From: an uncultured Elusimicrobiales bacterium | Lineage (GTDB): Bacteria; Elusimicrobiota; Elusimicrobia; Elusimicrobiales; Elusimicrobiaceae | Length of the DNA stretch: 5,133 nt | NCBI GenBank assembly: GCA_944322775.1 | Contig: CALUQA010000120.1 | Location: 1 to 5,133, forward strand | Reading direction: 5' to 3' | Shown: one piece after another, positions 1 through 5,133 of the stretch | How positions within the stretch are numbered: the first letter of the stretch is position 1 | Layout: each line of letters begins with the position of its first letter | Made by a program: the position numbers and the translations under genes | The notes under the pieces: generated by a model | Seen by the model: the letters and a program-made list of their open reading frames with translations, nothing else | Database searches by the model: none | What the model was told of the DNA's origin: nothing

Positions 1-492
1 AAACACCTTCGGGCCGAAATCAGGCGGCAGCATGTGCAGCTTTTGCGCTAAGTTTTCATATTCGCCTTTGCGGATAAAAGCCAGGTTTTGACGCTGTTCG
101 TTTGCTGCGGCAGCCTCGTATAAATAAACGGGGATTTGCAATCTTTCGCCCACGCGTTGGCCCAAGGTTTTGGCCAACTGTGCCGTTTGCGCAAGGGTAA
201 TGTCTTGCAGCGGAATCAGCGGGCATACGTCCACCGCACCCAAACGCGGGTGCGTGCCGTGCTGGGTGCGCATGTCAATCAAACGCACGGCCAGCGCAAT
301 GAAATCAAAAAGCGCTTGCAGGACGGCACCAGCCTCTCCCGCCAGCGTAAACACGGTGCGGTTTGCGCAGGGGTTGGCGTCCACGCCCAAGAGTTTTACG
401 CCTTTGGCGGCGCGCAAAACTTCGGCCAGTGCACGCAGTTTGGCTGGGTCTTTGCCTTCGGAAATATTGGGTACGGCTTCGATGATTGACAT
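1..492 (-). CDS. ftcD: Glutamate formimidoyltransferase, N-terminal part (cut by left edge)
   Basis: This cytoplasmic enzyme moves the formimino group from N-formimino-L-glutamate to tetrahydrofolate, at the end of one route of histidine breakdown. The 164 visible residues match the N-terminal formiminotransferase subdomain almost completely. They open with MSIIEAVPNISEGKD, like the mammalian enzyme (recalled as MSQLVECVPNFSEG). DANPCANRTVFTLAG follows at about 38-52, then LIDMRTQHGTHPRLGAVDVC at 71-90, PVYLYEAAA at 121-129 and PDFGPKVF at the edge. His81 in THPRLG corresponds to the catalytic His82 of the pig enzyme; the Glu just before it in pig is Thr here. The ATG at 490-492 is chosen because homology starts there and a perfect -10 box lies six bases upstream. 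There is no Shine-Dalgarno sequence. The C-terminal subdomain, and any fused cyclodeaminase domain, lie outside the window, so mono- or bifunctional form cannot be told. The gene is divergent from the cold-shock gene. Confidence 0.93.
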   Translation of the reverse strand, partial: MSIIEAVPNISEGKDPAKLRALAEVLRAAKGVKLLGVDANPCANRTVFTLAGEAGAVLQALFDFIALAVRLIDMRTQHGTHPRLGAVDVCPLIPLQDITLAQTAQLAKTLGQRVGERLQIPVYLYEAAAANEQRQNLAFIRKGEYENLAQKLHMLPPDFGPKVF

Positions 493-498
493 AATTAG

Positions 499-529
499 AT
501 TATAGCGCAAAAAACGCTTCCGTCGGCAA
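499..529 (-). promoter_or_regulatory. Probable promoter of the formimidoyltransferase gene
   Basis: Read on the minus strand, a perfect TATAAT lies at 504-499. It is followed by six bases (CTAATT) and then the ATG at 492. The usual distance from -10 box to first transcribed base puts the start site on the A of the ATG. A weak -35 candidate, TTGCCG, lies at 529-524 with a long 19-base spacer. The position of the -10 box is direct observation; promoter activity is inferred. Confidence 0.6.
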
Positions 530-544
530 ACAAGCAAAAATATA

Positions 545-570
545 TTTAAAAAAATGTGCCGTTTTTTAAA
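545..570. repeat. AT-rich inverted repeat between divergent promoters
   Basis: TTTAAAAAA at 545-553 and TTTTTTAAA at 562-570 are perfect 9-base inverted arms around the 8-base centre ATGTGCCG. The element covers the -35 zone of the cold-shock promoter and lies about 16 bases from the -35 candidate of the divergent gene. It could be an operator, a curved A-tract or UP-like element that raises promoter strength, or a chance product of AT-rich DNA. No regulator is known from the window. Confidence 0.4.
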
Positions 571-590
571 ACTTATGCTATAATACATAT
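557..590 (+). promoter_or_regulatory. Extended -10 promoter of the cold-shock gene
   Basis: TGCTATAAT at 576-584 is a perfect extended -10 element (TG, one base, TATAAT). There is no good -35 hexamer; TGCCG at 557-561 sits 17 bases upstream of the -10 box, and the extended -10 may make up for it. Transcription should start at about A591, giving a 57-base leader. A-tracts upstream could act as an UP element. The motif is clear; the exact start site is inferred. Confidence 0.75.
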
Positions 591-591
591 A

Positions 592-614
592 GATACCTAT
601 TAAGTTTAGGTATC
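592..614 (+). promoter_or_regulatory. 5'-terminal hairpin in the cold-shock mRNA leader
   Basis: GATACCTA at 592-599 and TAGGTATC at 607-614 form a perfect 8-bp stem with a 7-base loop (TTAAGTT). With the predicted start at 591 the hairpin begins at the second base of the transcript. A hairpin at the very 5' end is known to protect mRNAs such as E. coli ompA from decay. As DNA the same palindrome could also be an operator at +1. It does not include the ribosome binding site. Confidence 0.5.
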
Positions 615-647
615 CGAAATAATTAATATAAGGAAGTAAAAAGTAAA

Positions 648-851
648 ATGGCAAACGGAAAAGTGAAGTGGTTTAACGACCAAAAAGGTTATGGTTTCAT
701 TACCCCCGAAGATGGTTCTAAAGATCTCTTTGTACACTATCAGGAAATCCAGGGCGATGGTTTCAAGACCTTAGCTGAAGGCCAAGAAGTGGAATTTGAA
801 ATCGTAGAATCCGAAAAAGGCCCGAAAGCCGTGAAAGTCGTTAAAAAATAA
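648..851 (+). CDS. CspA-family cold-shock protein
   Basis: A 67-residue single cold-shock domain, the usual length for the family. It binds single-stranded RNA and DNA in the cytoplasm and acts as an RNA chaperone, often melting hairpins when the cell is chilled. It starts MANGKVKWFNDQKGYGFI. The RNP1 motif KGYGFI is at residues 13-18 and RNP2 LFVHY at 27-31, with Tyr31 where many homologues have Phe or His. The aromatic residues Trp8, Phe9, Tyr15, Phe17, Phe28, His30 and Tyr31 form the expected nucleic-acid face. The domain closes with EVEFEIVESEKGPKAVKVVK. The start is set by AGGAAG at 631-636, eleven bases before the ATG, and by homology. The gene has its own extended -10 promoter and terminator. 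Whether it is cold-induced or constitutive cannot be read from the sequence. Confidence 0.96.
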   Translation: MANGKVKWFNDQKGYGFITPEDGSKDLFVHYQEIQGDGFKTLAEGQEVEFEIVESEKGPKAVKVVKK

Positions 852-873
852 ATTTTTATTTTTTAGACCTTTC

Positions 874-903
874 AAAACCCGCGCTCAAGGGCGCGGGTTT
901 TTT
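874..903 (+). terminator. Intrinsic terminator after the cold-shock gene
   Basis: CCCGCGC at 878-884 pairs with GCGCGGG at 891-897 around a TCAAGG loop. The stem is extended by the AAAA before it and is followed by six T (898-903). It lies 22 bases after the csp stop and ends only seven bases before the ribosome binding site of the transporter gene. Confidence 0.9.
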
Positions 904-910
904 GTTTGCC

Positions 911-926
911 GTGGAGGTTTGTTGTG
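911..926 (+). promoter_or_regulatory. Ribosome binding site fixing a GTG start for the transporter
   Basis: GTGGAGG at 911-917 is a strong Shine-Dalgarno sequence, six bases before the GTG at 924-926. It would lie inside the coding region if the in-frame TTG at 906 were used, so GTG 924 is the better start. There is no room for a promoter between the terminator (ends 903) and this site. Confidence 0.8.
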
Positions 927-2294
927 ACGGGAAGAAAGAATATTAAAGAAGCCTCTCTTTCCGAGTTGTGGCTCTTATCTTATCCGCTAATTGTGACGAT
1001 GGCGTCGCAAGTGGTGATGCAGTTTGTAGACAGAATGTTTTTGGCTTGGTACAGCCATGACGCGCTGGCTGCATGTGTGCCCGCCGGGGCCCTGGCAATG
1101 ACGTTTTCGGCCGTATTTATGGGCCTTGCCAGTTACACCAGTGTGTTTATTTCTCAGTATTATGCGCAAAAGAAATATGCATCTGTCACGGTTTCATTGT
1201 GGCAGGGCATTTTGCTTGCCGTGCTTTCGGCTTGTGTGTTGGCCTCATTAACACCACTGGGAAACTGGGGAATAAGGTCTTTTGCACACGGGCCAAGCGT
1301 AACCCCGCTGGAAATTAAATATTTTACAATCCTAAATTTATTTGGTGGTTTTTCCGTGATTAACAATGCCCTGGCCAGCTTTTTCAGCGGGCGCGGCAAA
1401 ACCAAAATACCGATGTGGGTGTCTTTGTGCGGCAACGTGGTAAATATCGTGCTGGACTATATTATGATTTTCGGCAAGCTGGGCTTTCCGGAAATGGGCA
1501 TTATCGGTGCGGCCTGGGCCACGGTGCTGGGGGCTGCGTCCATGACGTTTATTTTCGGCGGTCTTATTTTTGCCGGGCGCGTGCGCAAAACGTTTAAGGT
1601 GGCCAAATTGGCCGGGTTTTATAAACCGGTCTTTTCGCGTCTGCTGCGTTTTGGCCTACCCAACGGGTTTGGCTTTTTGATGGATATTATGTCTTTTACC
1701 CTCTTTACGTTTATGGTGGGCACGATTGACGTAATTTCTTTACAAGCCAGCAATATCGTGATGTCTTTGCAGCCGGTGGTGTTTACGGTTATATTGGGTT
1801 TGGGTATTGGCATACAAATTTTGGTCAGCAAATACCAAGGATTAAATCGGCCCGATTTAAGCGTGCGCGTGATTAAAAACGCCTGCAAGCTGGGTTACAG
1901 TTATGCAGGGGCCGTGAGTATAGCGTTTTTCTTTTTTGCGCCGCTTTTTGTGGGGCTGTTTATTCCGCCTTCTTCGCCCGATGCGGCGGCAATTTCCGCC
2001 AAGACCTATCCGCTGATGAAGCTGGTGAGTTTCTTTGTGCTTTTTGACGCGACTTATCTTATTTTCGGCGAGGCTATCCGCGGCGCCGGTGACACCAAGT
2101 TCTTTATGTTTGTCATGCTGCTTTGTGCTTGGGGAATATTGATACCGGGTACATGGCTGATTGTGTATAAACTGCACGGCAGCGTGTTTGCGGTGTGGAG
2201 CTGGCTGACTTTTTATGCCGCACTGACGGCCGTGTTTATGCTGTGGCGCTTTTTGCTTGGCAAGTGGAAACACATCCGCGTAACGGCGCAGTAA
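924..2294 (+). CDS. MATE-family multidrug/Na+ (or H+) antiporter
   Basis: A 456-residue inner-membrane protein, normal for the MATE family (about 12 membrane helices in two homologous halves), which exports drugs or metabolites in exchange for Na+ or H+. The first half starts LSYPLIVTMASQVVMQFVDR, with Asp36 in helix 1 where ion-coupling acidic residues lie in known MATEs. The family block NIVLDYIMIFGKLGFPEMGI is at about 174-193, followed by GAAWATVLG. The second half begins near GLPNGFGFLMD with Asp254, and contains SLQPVVFTVILGLGIGIQIL. It ends with Asp375 and the conserved EAIRGAGDTK at about 383-392. I link these acidic residues to coupling sites by position only. The substrate cannot be predicted, nor NorM versus DinF subgroup. 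The gene follows the csp terminator closely, has no visible promoter of its own, and ends in a terminator. Confidence 0.93.
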   Translation: MTGRKNIKEASLSELWLLSYPLIVTMASQVVMQFVDRMFLAWYSHDALAACVPAGALAMTFSAVFMGLASYTSVFISQYYAQKKYASVTVSLWQGILLAVLSACVLASLTPLGNWGIRSFAHGPSVTPLEIKYFTILNLFGGFSVINNALASFFSGRGKTKIPMWVSLCGNVVNIVLDYIMIFGKLGFPEMGIIGAAWATVLGAASMTFIFGGLIFAGRVRKTFKVAKLAGFYKPVFSRLLRFGLPNGFGFLMDIMSFTLFTFMVGTIDVISLQASNIVMSLQPVVFTVILGLGIGIQILVSKYQGLNRPDLSVRVIKNACKLGYSYAGAVSIAFFFFAPLFVGLFIPPSSPDAAAISAKTYPLMKLVSFFVLFDATYLIFGEAIRGAGDTKFFMFVMLLCAWGILIPGTWLIVYKLHGSVFAVWSWLTFYAALTAVFMLWRFLLGKWKHIRVTAQ

Positions 2295-2303
2295 AAATGC
2301 GTT

Positions 2304-2333
2304 TTAACAAAGCACCCATCGGTGCTTTTTAAT
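2304..2333 (+). promoter_or_regulatory. Possible pilin promoter built around the terminator
   Basis: TTAACA (2304-2309) and TTTAAT (2328-2333) each match the -35 and -10 consensus in five of six bases and are 18 bases apart; the spacer is the terminator hairpin. The start site would be near 2340, giving a leader of about 12 bases without a Shine-Dalgarno sequence. TATAGT (2333-2338) and TAAAAT (2338-2343) are alternative -10 boxes but lack a -35 partner at normal spacing. The pilin promoter could also lie further upstream. Confidence 0.35.
2309..2330 (+). terminator. Intrinsic terminator after the MATE gene
   Basis: AAAGCACC at 2309-2316 pairs with GGTGCTTT at 2321-2328 around a CATC tetraloop, with a T run at 2326-2330. 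It lies 14 bases after the transporter stop and 21 bases before the pilin ATG. Confidence 0.8.
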
Positions 2334-2351
2334 ATAGTAAAATTACCTTAT

Positions 2352-2876
2352 ATGAAAAAGATTACGCAAAAAAGAAATAACTTAAAAAATAAAATTTTAA
2401 ACAAGTCCTCCAAAGGCTTCACGTTAATTGAACTTTTGGTTGTGGTGCTAATCATTGGCATTTTGGCCGCAGTGGCTGTGCCGCAGTATCGAACAGCCGT
2501 CATGAAATCCAAATTGTCTAACTATATTCAGCTGGCTAACTCTTTTAAACAAGCCGAAGAGCGATATTTTATGGCCAACGGTACATATACAGACAATACC
2601 ACGCTGTTGGATATAAATGTACCTGGCATGACAGGTACAGGATATATTACTTTTGATGACGGTTGGTGGATTGACGTGATGGAGTGGGGCTTGGATACGC
2701 CATGTATTGCTATCGGCAGCAATAGCCCGCGCGGTGCCGTTAATCAAGAAATTGCCTATTATATATATTTGGACAATATCCCCGCGTCCAGCCAATATGC
2801 CGCTTATAAAGGCAAGCACCGCTGCTCTTATACGGGCCAAATAGGCAAACGGGTTTGCAAATCTATGGGATTTTAG
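2352..2876 (+). CDS. Type IV pilin-like prepilin (PilE/PilA or pseudopilin type)
   Basis: A 174-residue prepilin. The basic leader (residues 1-22) ends in KG and is followed by FTLIELLVVVLIIGILAAVA, the class III signal cut by prepilin peptidase between Gly22 and Phe23. Mature Glu5 (Glu27) is the assembly residue, and residues about 25-44 form the membrane helix. PQYRTAVMKSKLSNYIQLAN continues the N-terminal helix. The rest is a beta-rich globular domain with an unusual FDDGWWIDVMEW stretch. Cys158 and Cys169 are placed like the C-terminal disulfide loop of type IVa pilins; Cys118 is an extra cysteine. ATG 2352 is chosen because the longer reading from GTG 2322 would start inside the terminator stem. 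No Shine-Dalgarno sequence is visible. No other pilus genes are nearby, so it is an orphan with terminators on both sides. It could be a fibre subunit or a minor pilin; the style is typical of Elusimicrobium pilins. Confidence 0.92.
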   Translation: MKKITQKRNNLKNKILNKSSKGFTLIELLVVVLIIGILAAVAVPQYRTAVMKSKLSNYIQLANSFKQAEERYFMANGTYTDNTTLLDINVPGMTGTGYITFDDGWWIDVMEWGLDTPCIAIGSNSPRGAVNQEIAYYIYLDNIPASSQYAAYKGKHRCSYTGQIGKRVCKSMGF

Positions 2877-2891
2877 AAATATCTTTTTGCT

Positions 2892-2924
2892 AAAAAACCC
2901 CGCGTTTAAAACGCGGGGTTTTTT
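2892..2924. terminator. Bidirectional terminator between convergent genes
   Basis: CCCCGCG at 2898-2904 pairs with CGCGGGG at 2912-2918 around TTTAAAA. Six A precede the stem (2892-2897) and six T follow it (2919-2924), so it can end transcription from either side. It lies 15 bases after the pilin stop and 14 bases beyond the stop of the minus-strand gene. Confidence 0.92.
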
Positions 2925-2938
2925 ATGTTTGGGTAAGT

Positions 2939-5133
2939 CTACTTTTCAAGTGCCTGCACTTTAATTTGTGCGCTGTTCGTATGCGCGGAGAACTGCGGCG
3001 CATACATGGACTGCACTTGCGCCGGCAGCGCGTGATAGTCGCCGCCCAACGTGGGGCGCAGACTGTAGCGCAGCGTATAGGTGCCGGCGGGCACGCGGTC
3101 AAAGAAGAAGTTGGTGCTGGCGTCGCGGTTTTCACGGTACACGCTCAGCACGTCATAACTCCAGCCGCTTAACAGTTCGGTGCTTTCAAAGCCGGCCGGT
3201 TTGGGGTCGGTCAGCACCACATAGTCAAAAGCGGAAGAGGCGTCTATCGTCAGGCGCACCTCTATTTCGCTTCCCACGGGCAAGGCCTCCTCTGCCTGCA
3301 GAGGGCGCACTTTTTCTTTTCCGTTTTCGGTATATTTCAGCAGATACTCGCGCGTTACGTTAAGCACGCCTTTGGGGGAGTTTTGCGCATTGGCCGTGGT
3401 GTACACCGCGTCAAGCGTCACAAAGCCGGTCAGCCCGCCGCGTTTGGTAACGGTGGCGGTGTAGTACTGGCTGGGCACATTTTCGGCTTCTTGCGTCCAG
3501 GTCAGGTTGTCGCCCCATTCAAACGGCTCAAAGTGCAAGGTTTCTTTGGTGTTGCCCCATGTAAGCGTATATTCGGCCGGGTCGTCCAGCAGACCGTTGC
3601 GCTTCATGTAGTCCAGCAACGCATAGACGGCGTCTGCCGTGGCGGTGGTGGAGTCCCACACTTGGGCGCGGCGGTTGAACAGCAGCCATTTAACCAGCTC
3701 TGAGGCTTTGTCGGTGGCTTCGGGGCGGATTTCCAGCAGCGTGCGCAAGGTGGCCGTTTGGGTGGCCAGGGTGTCGTTATACCACAGCCAGCTTTGCGCT
3801 TCCGGCGCAAAATAGGCGCCCGTCACGGGGTCTGTCTGCATTTGGGAAAGCACTACGTCCATATAGTTTTGCGCTTTGGTGCCTTTGCCCAAGCGGTAAT
3901 AGGCCGCCGCCGCATAGGTTTGGCCCAGCGGCGTCATATATTGGGCATGTTGGTCGGCATAGTCCAGCCAGCTTTGCACGGGGGCGTTTTTAATTTCCGC
4001 CCAGGTTTGCGGATAGGCCGTAAACACATACGCGGCATATAAAGCGGCAGATACCGTATAGGCGGAAGCCCCGGCTTCTTTTAAGTTCTTTTCAATGCGC
4101 GGGGCCAGCCAGGCCAAGGCTTTTTTGGCCGCGTTTTGCGGTATGTCGCCGCCGTAGCGCAGGGCTTCGCTGTAAGCGGCCAGCAGGCGCAGGGTGATAA
4201 ACTCGCTGGGTTGGCCGCCGGGCATCCAGCTGTAACCGCCGGAGGCCGTTTGATATTTGGCCAGTTCTTTTTCGGCCTTGGCGCGGGCTTGCGCCAAGGC
4301 GGAAGGATTAAACAAATCCGTCAGGAAGGCTTCCCGCTCTTTGCCGCCTTGGGCTTCTTGCAGCCAGGGGGTTTCCTCCAGCAGCATCAGCCGGGCCGGG
4401 TCCTGATTGTCCCAAGCCGGTTTTTGCGTGTCGCGTTTGGGCAGGCTGGCCACGGCGTCTTGTAGCATGGGGTAGGTTTTGTAAAAACCGTTCACCACCG
4501 AAAGCGGCACATAGCGGTCGGCAATGCTCAAGGCGTCATTGTGAAGGGCTTTTAACAGCTGCGGCATGGCGTCAAACACGGAAAGCAAAAGCCCCGGGTC
4601 CACACGCAGGTTGACGGTGCTTACCTGGCGGGTGGCGTCGGGCGTGAGCAAGTTTTCCAGCTTAAGCGTTTGGGTGCCGCTTTCCAGCGCGGCGGTGACG
4701 CTTTCGGCCAAGCGTTCTTTGGCGGGCAAAAGCGGCAGCTGGCAGCTTTCGGCGTCGGTTTCGTCGCCGGAGCGCACGGTGGCGGTAATATCGGCCAGGG
4801 CAATTTCCTGCGGGACATTAATGGCCCACGCCACTTCGGCCGTGCCGCCCGCCGGCACCGTAACGCTTTGCGTGCGTTTTTCTATGCCAAAGCGCGCGGC
4901 GGCGTCTTTACCGTTAATTAAAAGGTCCAGCGTTACTTCGCTGCTGCGTTTTTTGTCCGTCAGGTTGGTCACTTGCGCCACGATGGTGCTGGTGTCTGAT
5001 TCGCGCCAAAAACGCGGCAGAGCCAGGCGAACCATTAAGTCCTTGCGGGTTACCGTTTGGGCCGTAAAAGCGCCAAAATCGGCATTTTGGGTTAGCGCAA
5101 AGGCCACAATGTTCCAGCCCGTCAGGCTTTGCG
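2939..5133 (-). CDS. Bacterial alpha-2-macroglobulin family protein, C-terminal part (cut by right edge)
   Basis: The visible 730 residues are the C-terminal half of a large macroglobulin; bacterial members are usually envelope proteins, often lipoproteins, that trap or inhibit proteases. The fragment starts inside the A2M domain (SLTGWNIVAFALT, then LALPRFWRESD and VAQVTNLTDKK at about 5026-4950). A beta-rich stretch leads to the thioester-type helical domain (about 4621-3593), with GLLLSVFDAMPQLL, RYVPL, GGYSWMPGG (4240-4214) and WDSTTATADAV (3658-3626). A strand domain follows with GLTGFVTLDAVYTT. The C-terminal receptor-binding-like domain (3364-2942) has DYVVLTDPKPAGFES, YRENRDAST, GTYTLRY and a late MYAPQF. 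The thioester CxEQ is absent: DALS stands at its place (4537-4526), and the only visible cysteine is at 4744-4742, before the helical domain. The true start and signal peptide lie beyond 5133; the internal GTG at 5107 is not a start, since the frame and homology run on upstream. The gene is visibly more GC-rich than the pilin. Confidence 0.9.
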   Translation of the reverse strand, partial: QSLTGWNIVAFALTQNADFGAFTAQTVTRKDLMVRLALPRFWRESDTSTIVAQVTNLTDKKRSSEVTLDLLINGKDAAARFGIEKRTQSVTVPAGGTAEVAWAINVPQEIALADITATVRSGDETDAESCQLPLLPAKERLAESVTAALESGTQTLKLENLLTPDATRQVSTVNLRVDPGLLLSVFDAMPQLLKALHNDALSIADRYVPLSVVNGFYKTYPMLQDAVASLPKRDTQKPAWDNQDPARLMLLEETPWLQEAQGGKEREAFLTDLFNPSALAQARAKAEKELAKYQTASGGYSWMPGGQPSEFITLRLLAAYSEALRYGGDIPQNAAKKALAWLAPRIEKNLKEAGASAYTVSAALYAAYVFTAYPQTWAEIKNAPVQSWLDYADQHAQYMTPLGQTYAAAAYYRLGKGTKAQNYMDVVLSQMQTDPVTGAYFAPEAQSWLWYNDTLATQTATLRTLLEIRPEATDKASELVKWLLFNRRAQVWDSTTATADAVYALLDYMKRNGLLDDPAEYTLTWGNTKETLHFEPFEWGDNLTWTQEAENVPSQYYTATVTKRGGLTGFVTLDAVYTTANAQNSPKGVLNVTREYLLKYTENGKEKVRPLQAEEALPVGSEIEVRLTIDASSAFDYVVLTDPKPAGFESTELLSGWSYDVLSVYRENRDASTNFFFDRVPAGTYTLRYSLRPTLGGDYHALPAQVQSMYAPQFSAHTNSAQIKVQALEK

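Noticed and set aside
136..505. Two plus-strand open frames of about 110-117 codons
   Set aside because: They lie opposite the well-supported formimidoyltransferase gene, have low-complexity composition and no recognisable domain.
906..923. TTG at 906 as the MATE start, adding six residues
   Set aside because: The start would lie three bases past the terminator T run and put the strong GTGGAGG ribosome binding site inside the coding region. GTG 924 is correctly spaced from it.
904..923. A riboswitch or attenuator controlling the efflux gene
   Set aside because: Only about 20 bases separate the csp terminator from the GTG start, too short for a ligand-binding fold, and the csp terminator itself is explained by the upstream gene.
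2322..2351. GTG at 2322 as the pilin start, adding ten residues
   Set aside because: It lies inside the 3' arm of the MATE terminator. ATG 2352 gives a normal basic prepilin leader.
2966..4921. Several plus-strand and other minus-strand frames of 65-131 codons
   Set aside because: They are shadows of the GC-rich macroglobulin gene, whose third-position bias opens other frames. Their proteins show no family motifs.
5105..5107. GTG at 5107 as the start of the minus-strand macroglobulin gene
   Set aside because: The frame stays open to the window edge and the upstream residues (SLTGWNIV) belong to the A2M domain, so the gene continues beyond the window.
1..5133. CRISPR array, tRNA, rRNA, insertion sequence or defence system
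   Set aside because: No direct-repeat array, transposase, terminal repeats or tRNA-like fold was seen, and the window is almost filled by recognisable genes.

Overview
The window holds five protein genes, two of them cut by the window edges, in ordinary chromosomal-looking DNA. There is no sign of an insertion sequence, CRISPR array, tRNA or rRNA. The organism is probably a gut-type member of the Elusimicrobiota (Elusimicrobium or a relative). This is an inference from recalled protein style: an orphan prepilin with the KGFTLIELLVVVLIIGILAA start, a disulfide-type C-terminus ending in VCKSMGF, a CspA-like protein with LFVHYQEI, and a large bacterial alpha-2-macroglobulin. No database search was possible.

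Layout from left to right. At 1-492 (minus) is the N-terminal part of glutamate formimidoyltransferase (folate and histidine one-carbon metabolism), running off the left edge. A 155-bp divergent promoter region (493-647) separates it from a cold-shock protein gene (648-851, plus). Both promoters there have perfect TATAAT boxes. The formimidoyltransferase box is placed so that its mRNA should begin at the ATG itself (leaderless). The cold-shock mRNA should begin with an 8-bp hairpin. A strong terminator follows the cold-shock gene and lies almost against the ribosome binding site of a MATE-family efflux transporter (924-2294, plus, GTG start). That gene ends in a second terminator, which overlaps a possible promoter for a type IV pilin-like gene (2352-2876, plus). 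A strong bidirectional terminator (2892-2924) serves both the pilin gene and the convergent gene at 2939-5133 (minus). The latter is the C-terminal half of a bacterial alpha-2-macroglobulin that runs off the right edge and appears to have lost the thioester motif.

The genes do not form a pathway. Each appears to be its own transcription unit, except that the transporter has no obvious promoter of its own and may depend on read-through from the cold-shock gene. The pilin, the transporter and the macroglobulin all act at the cell envelope. I found no clearly new multi-gene system. The points most worth following up are the thioester-less macroglobulin, the leaderless start, the 5'-terminal hairpin of the cold-shock mRNA, and the terminator placement around the transporter and pilin genes.
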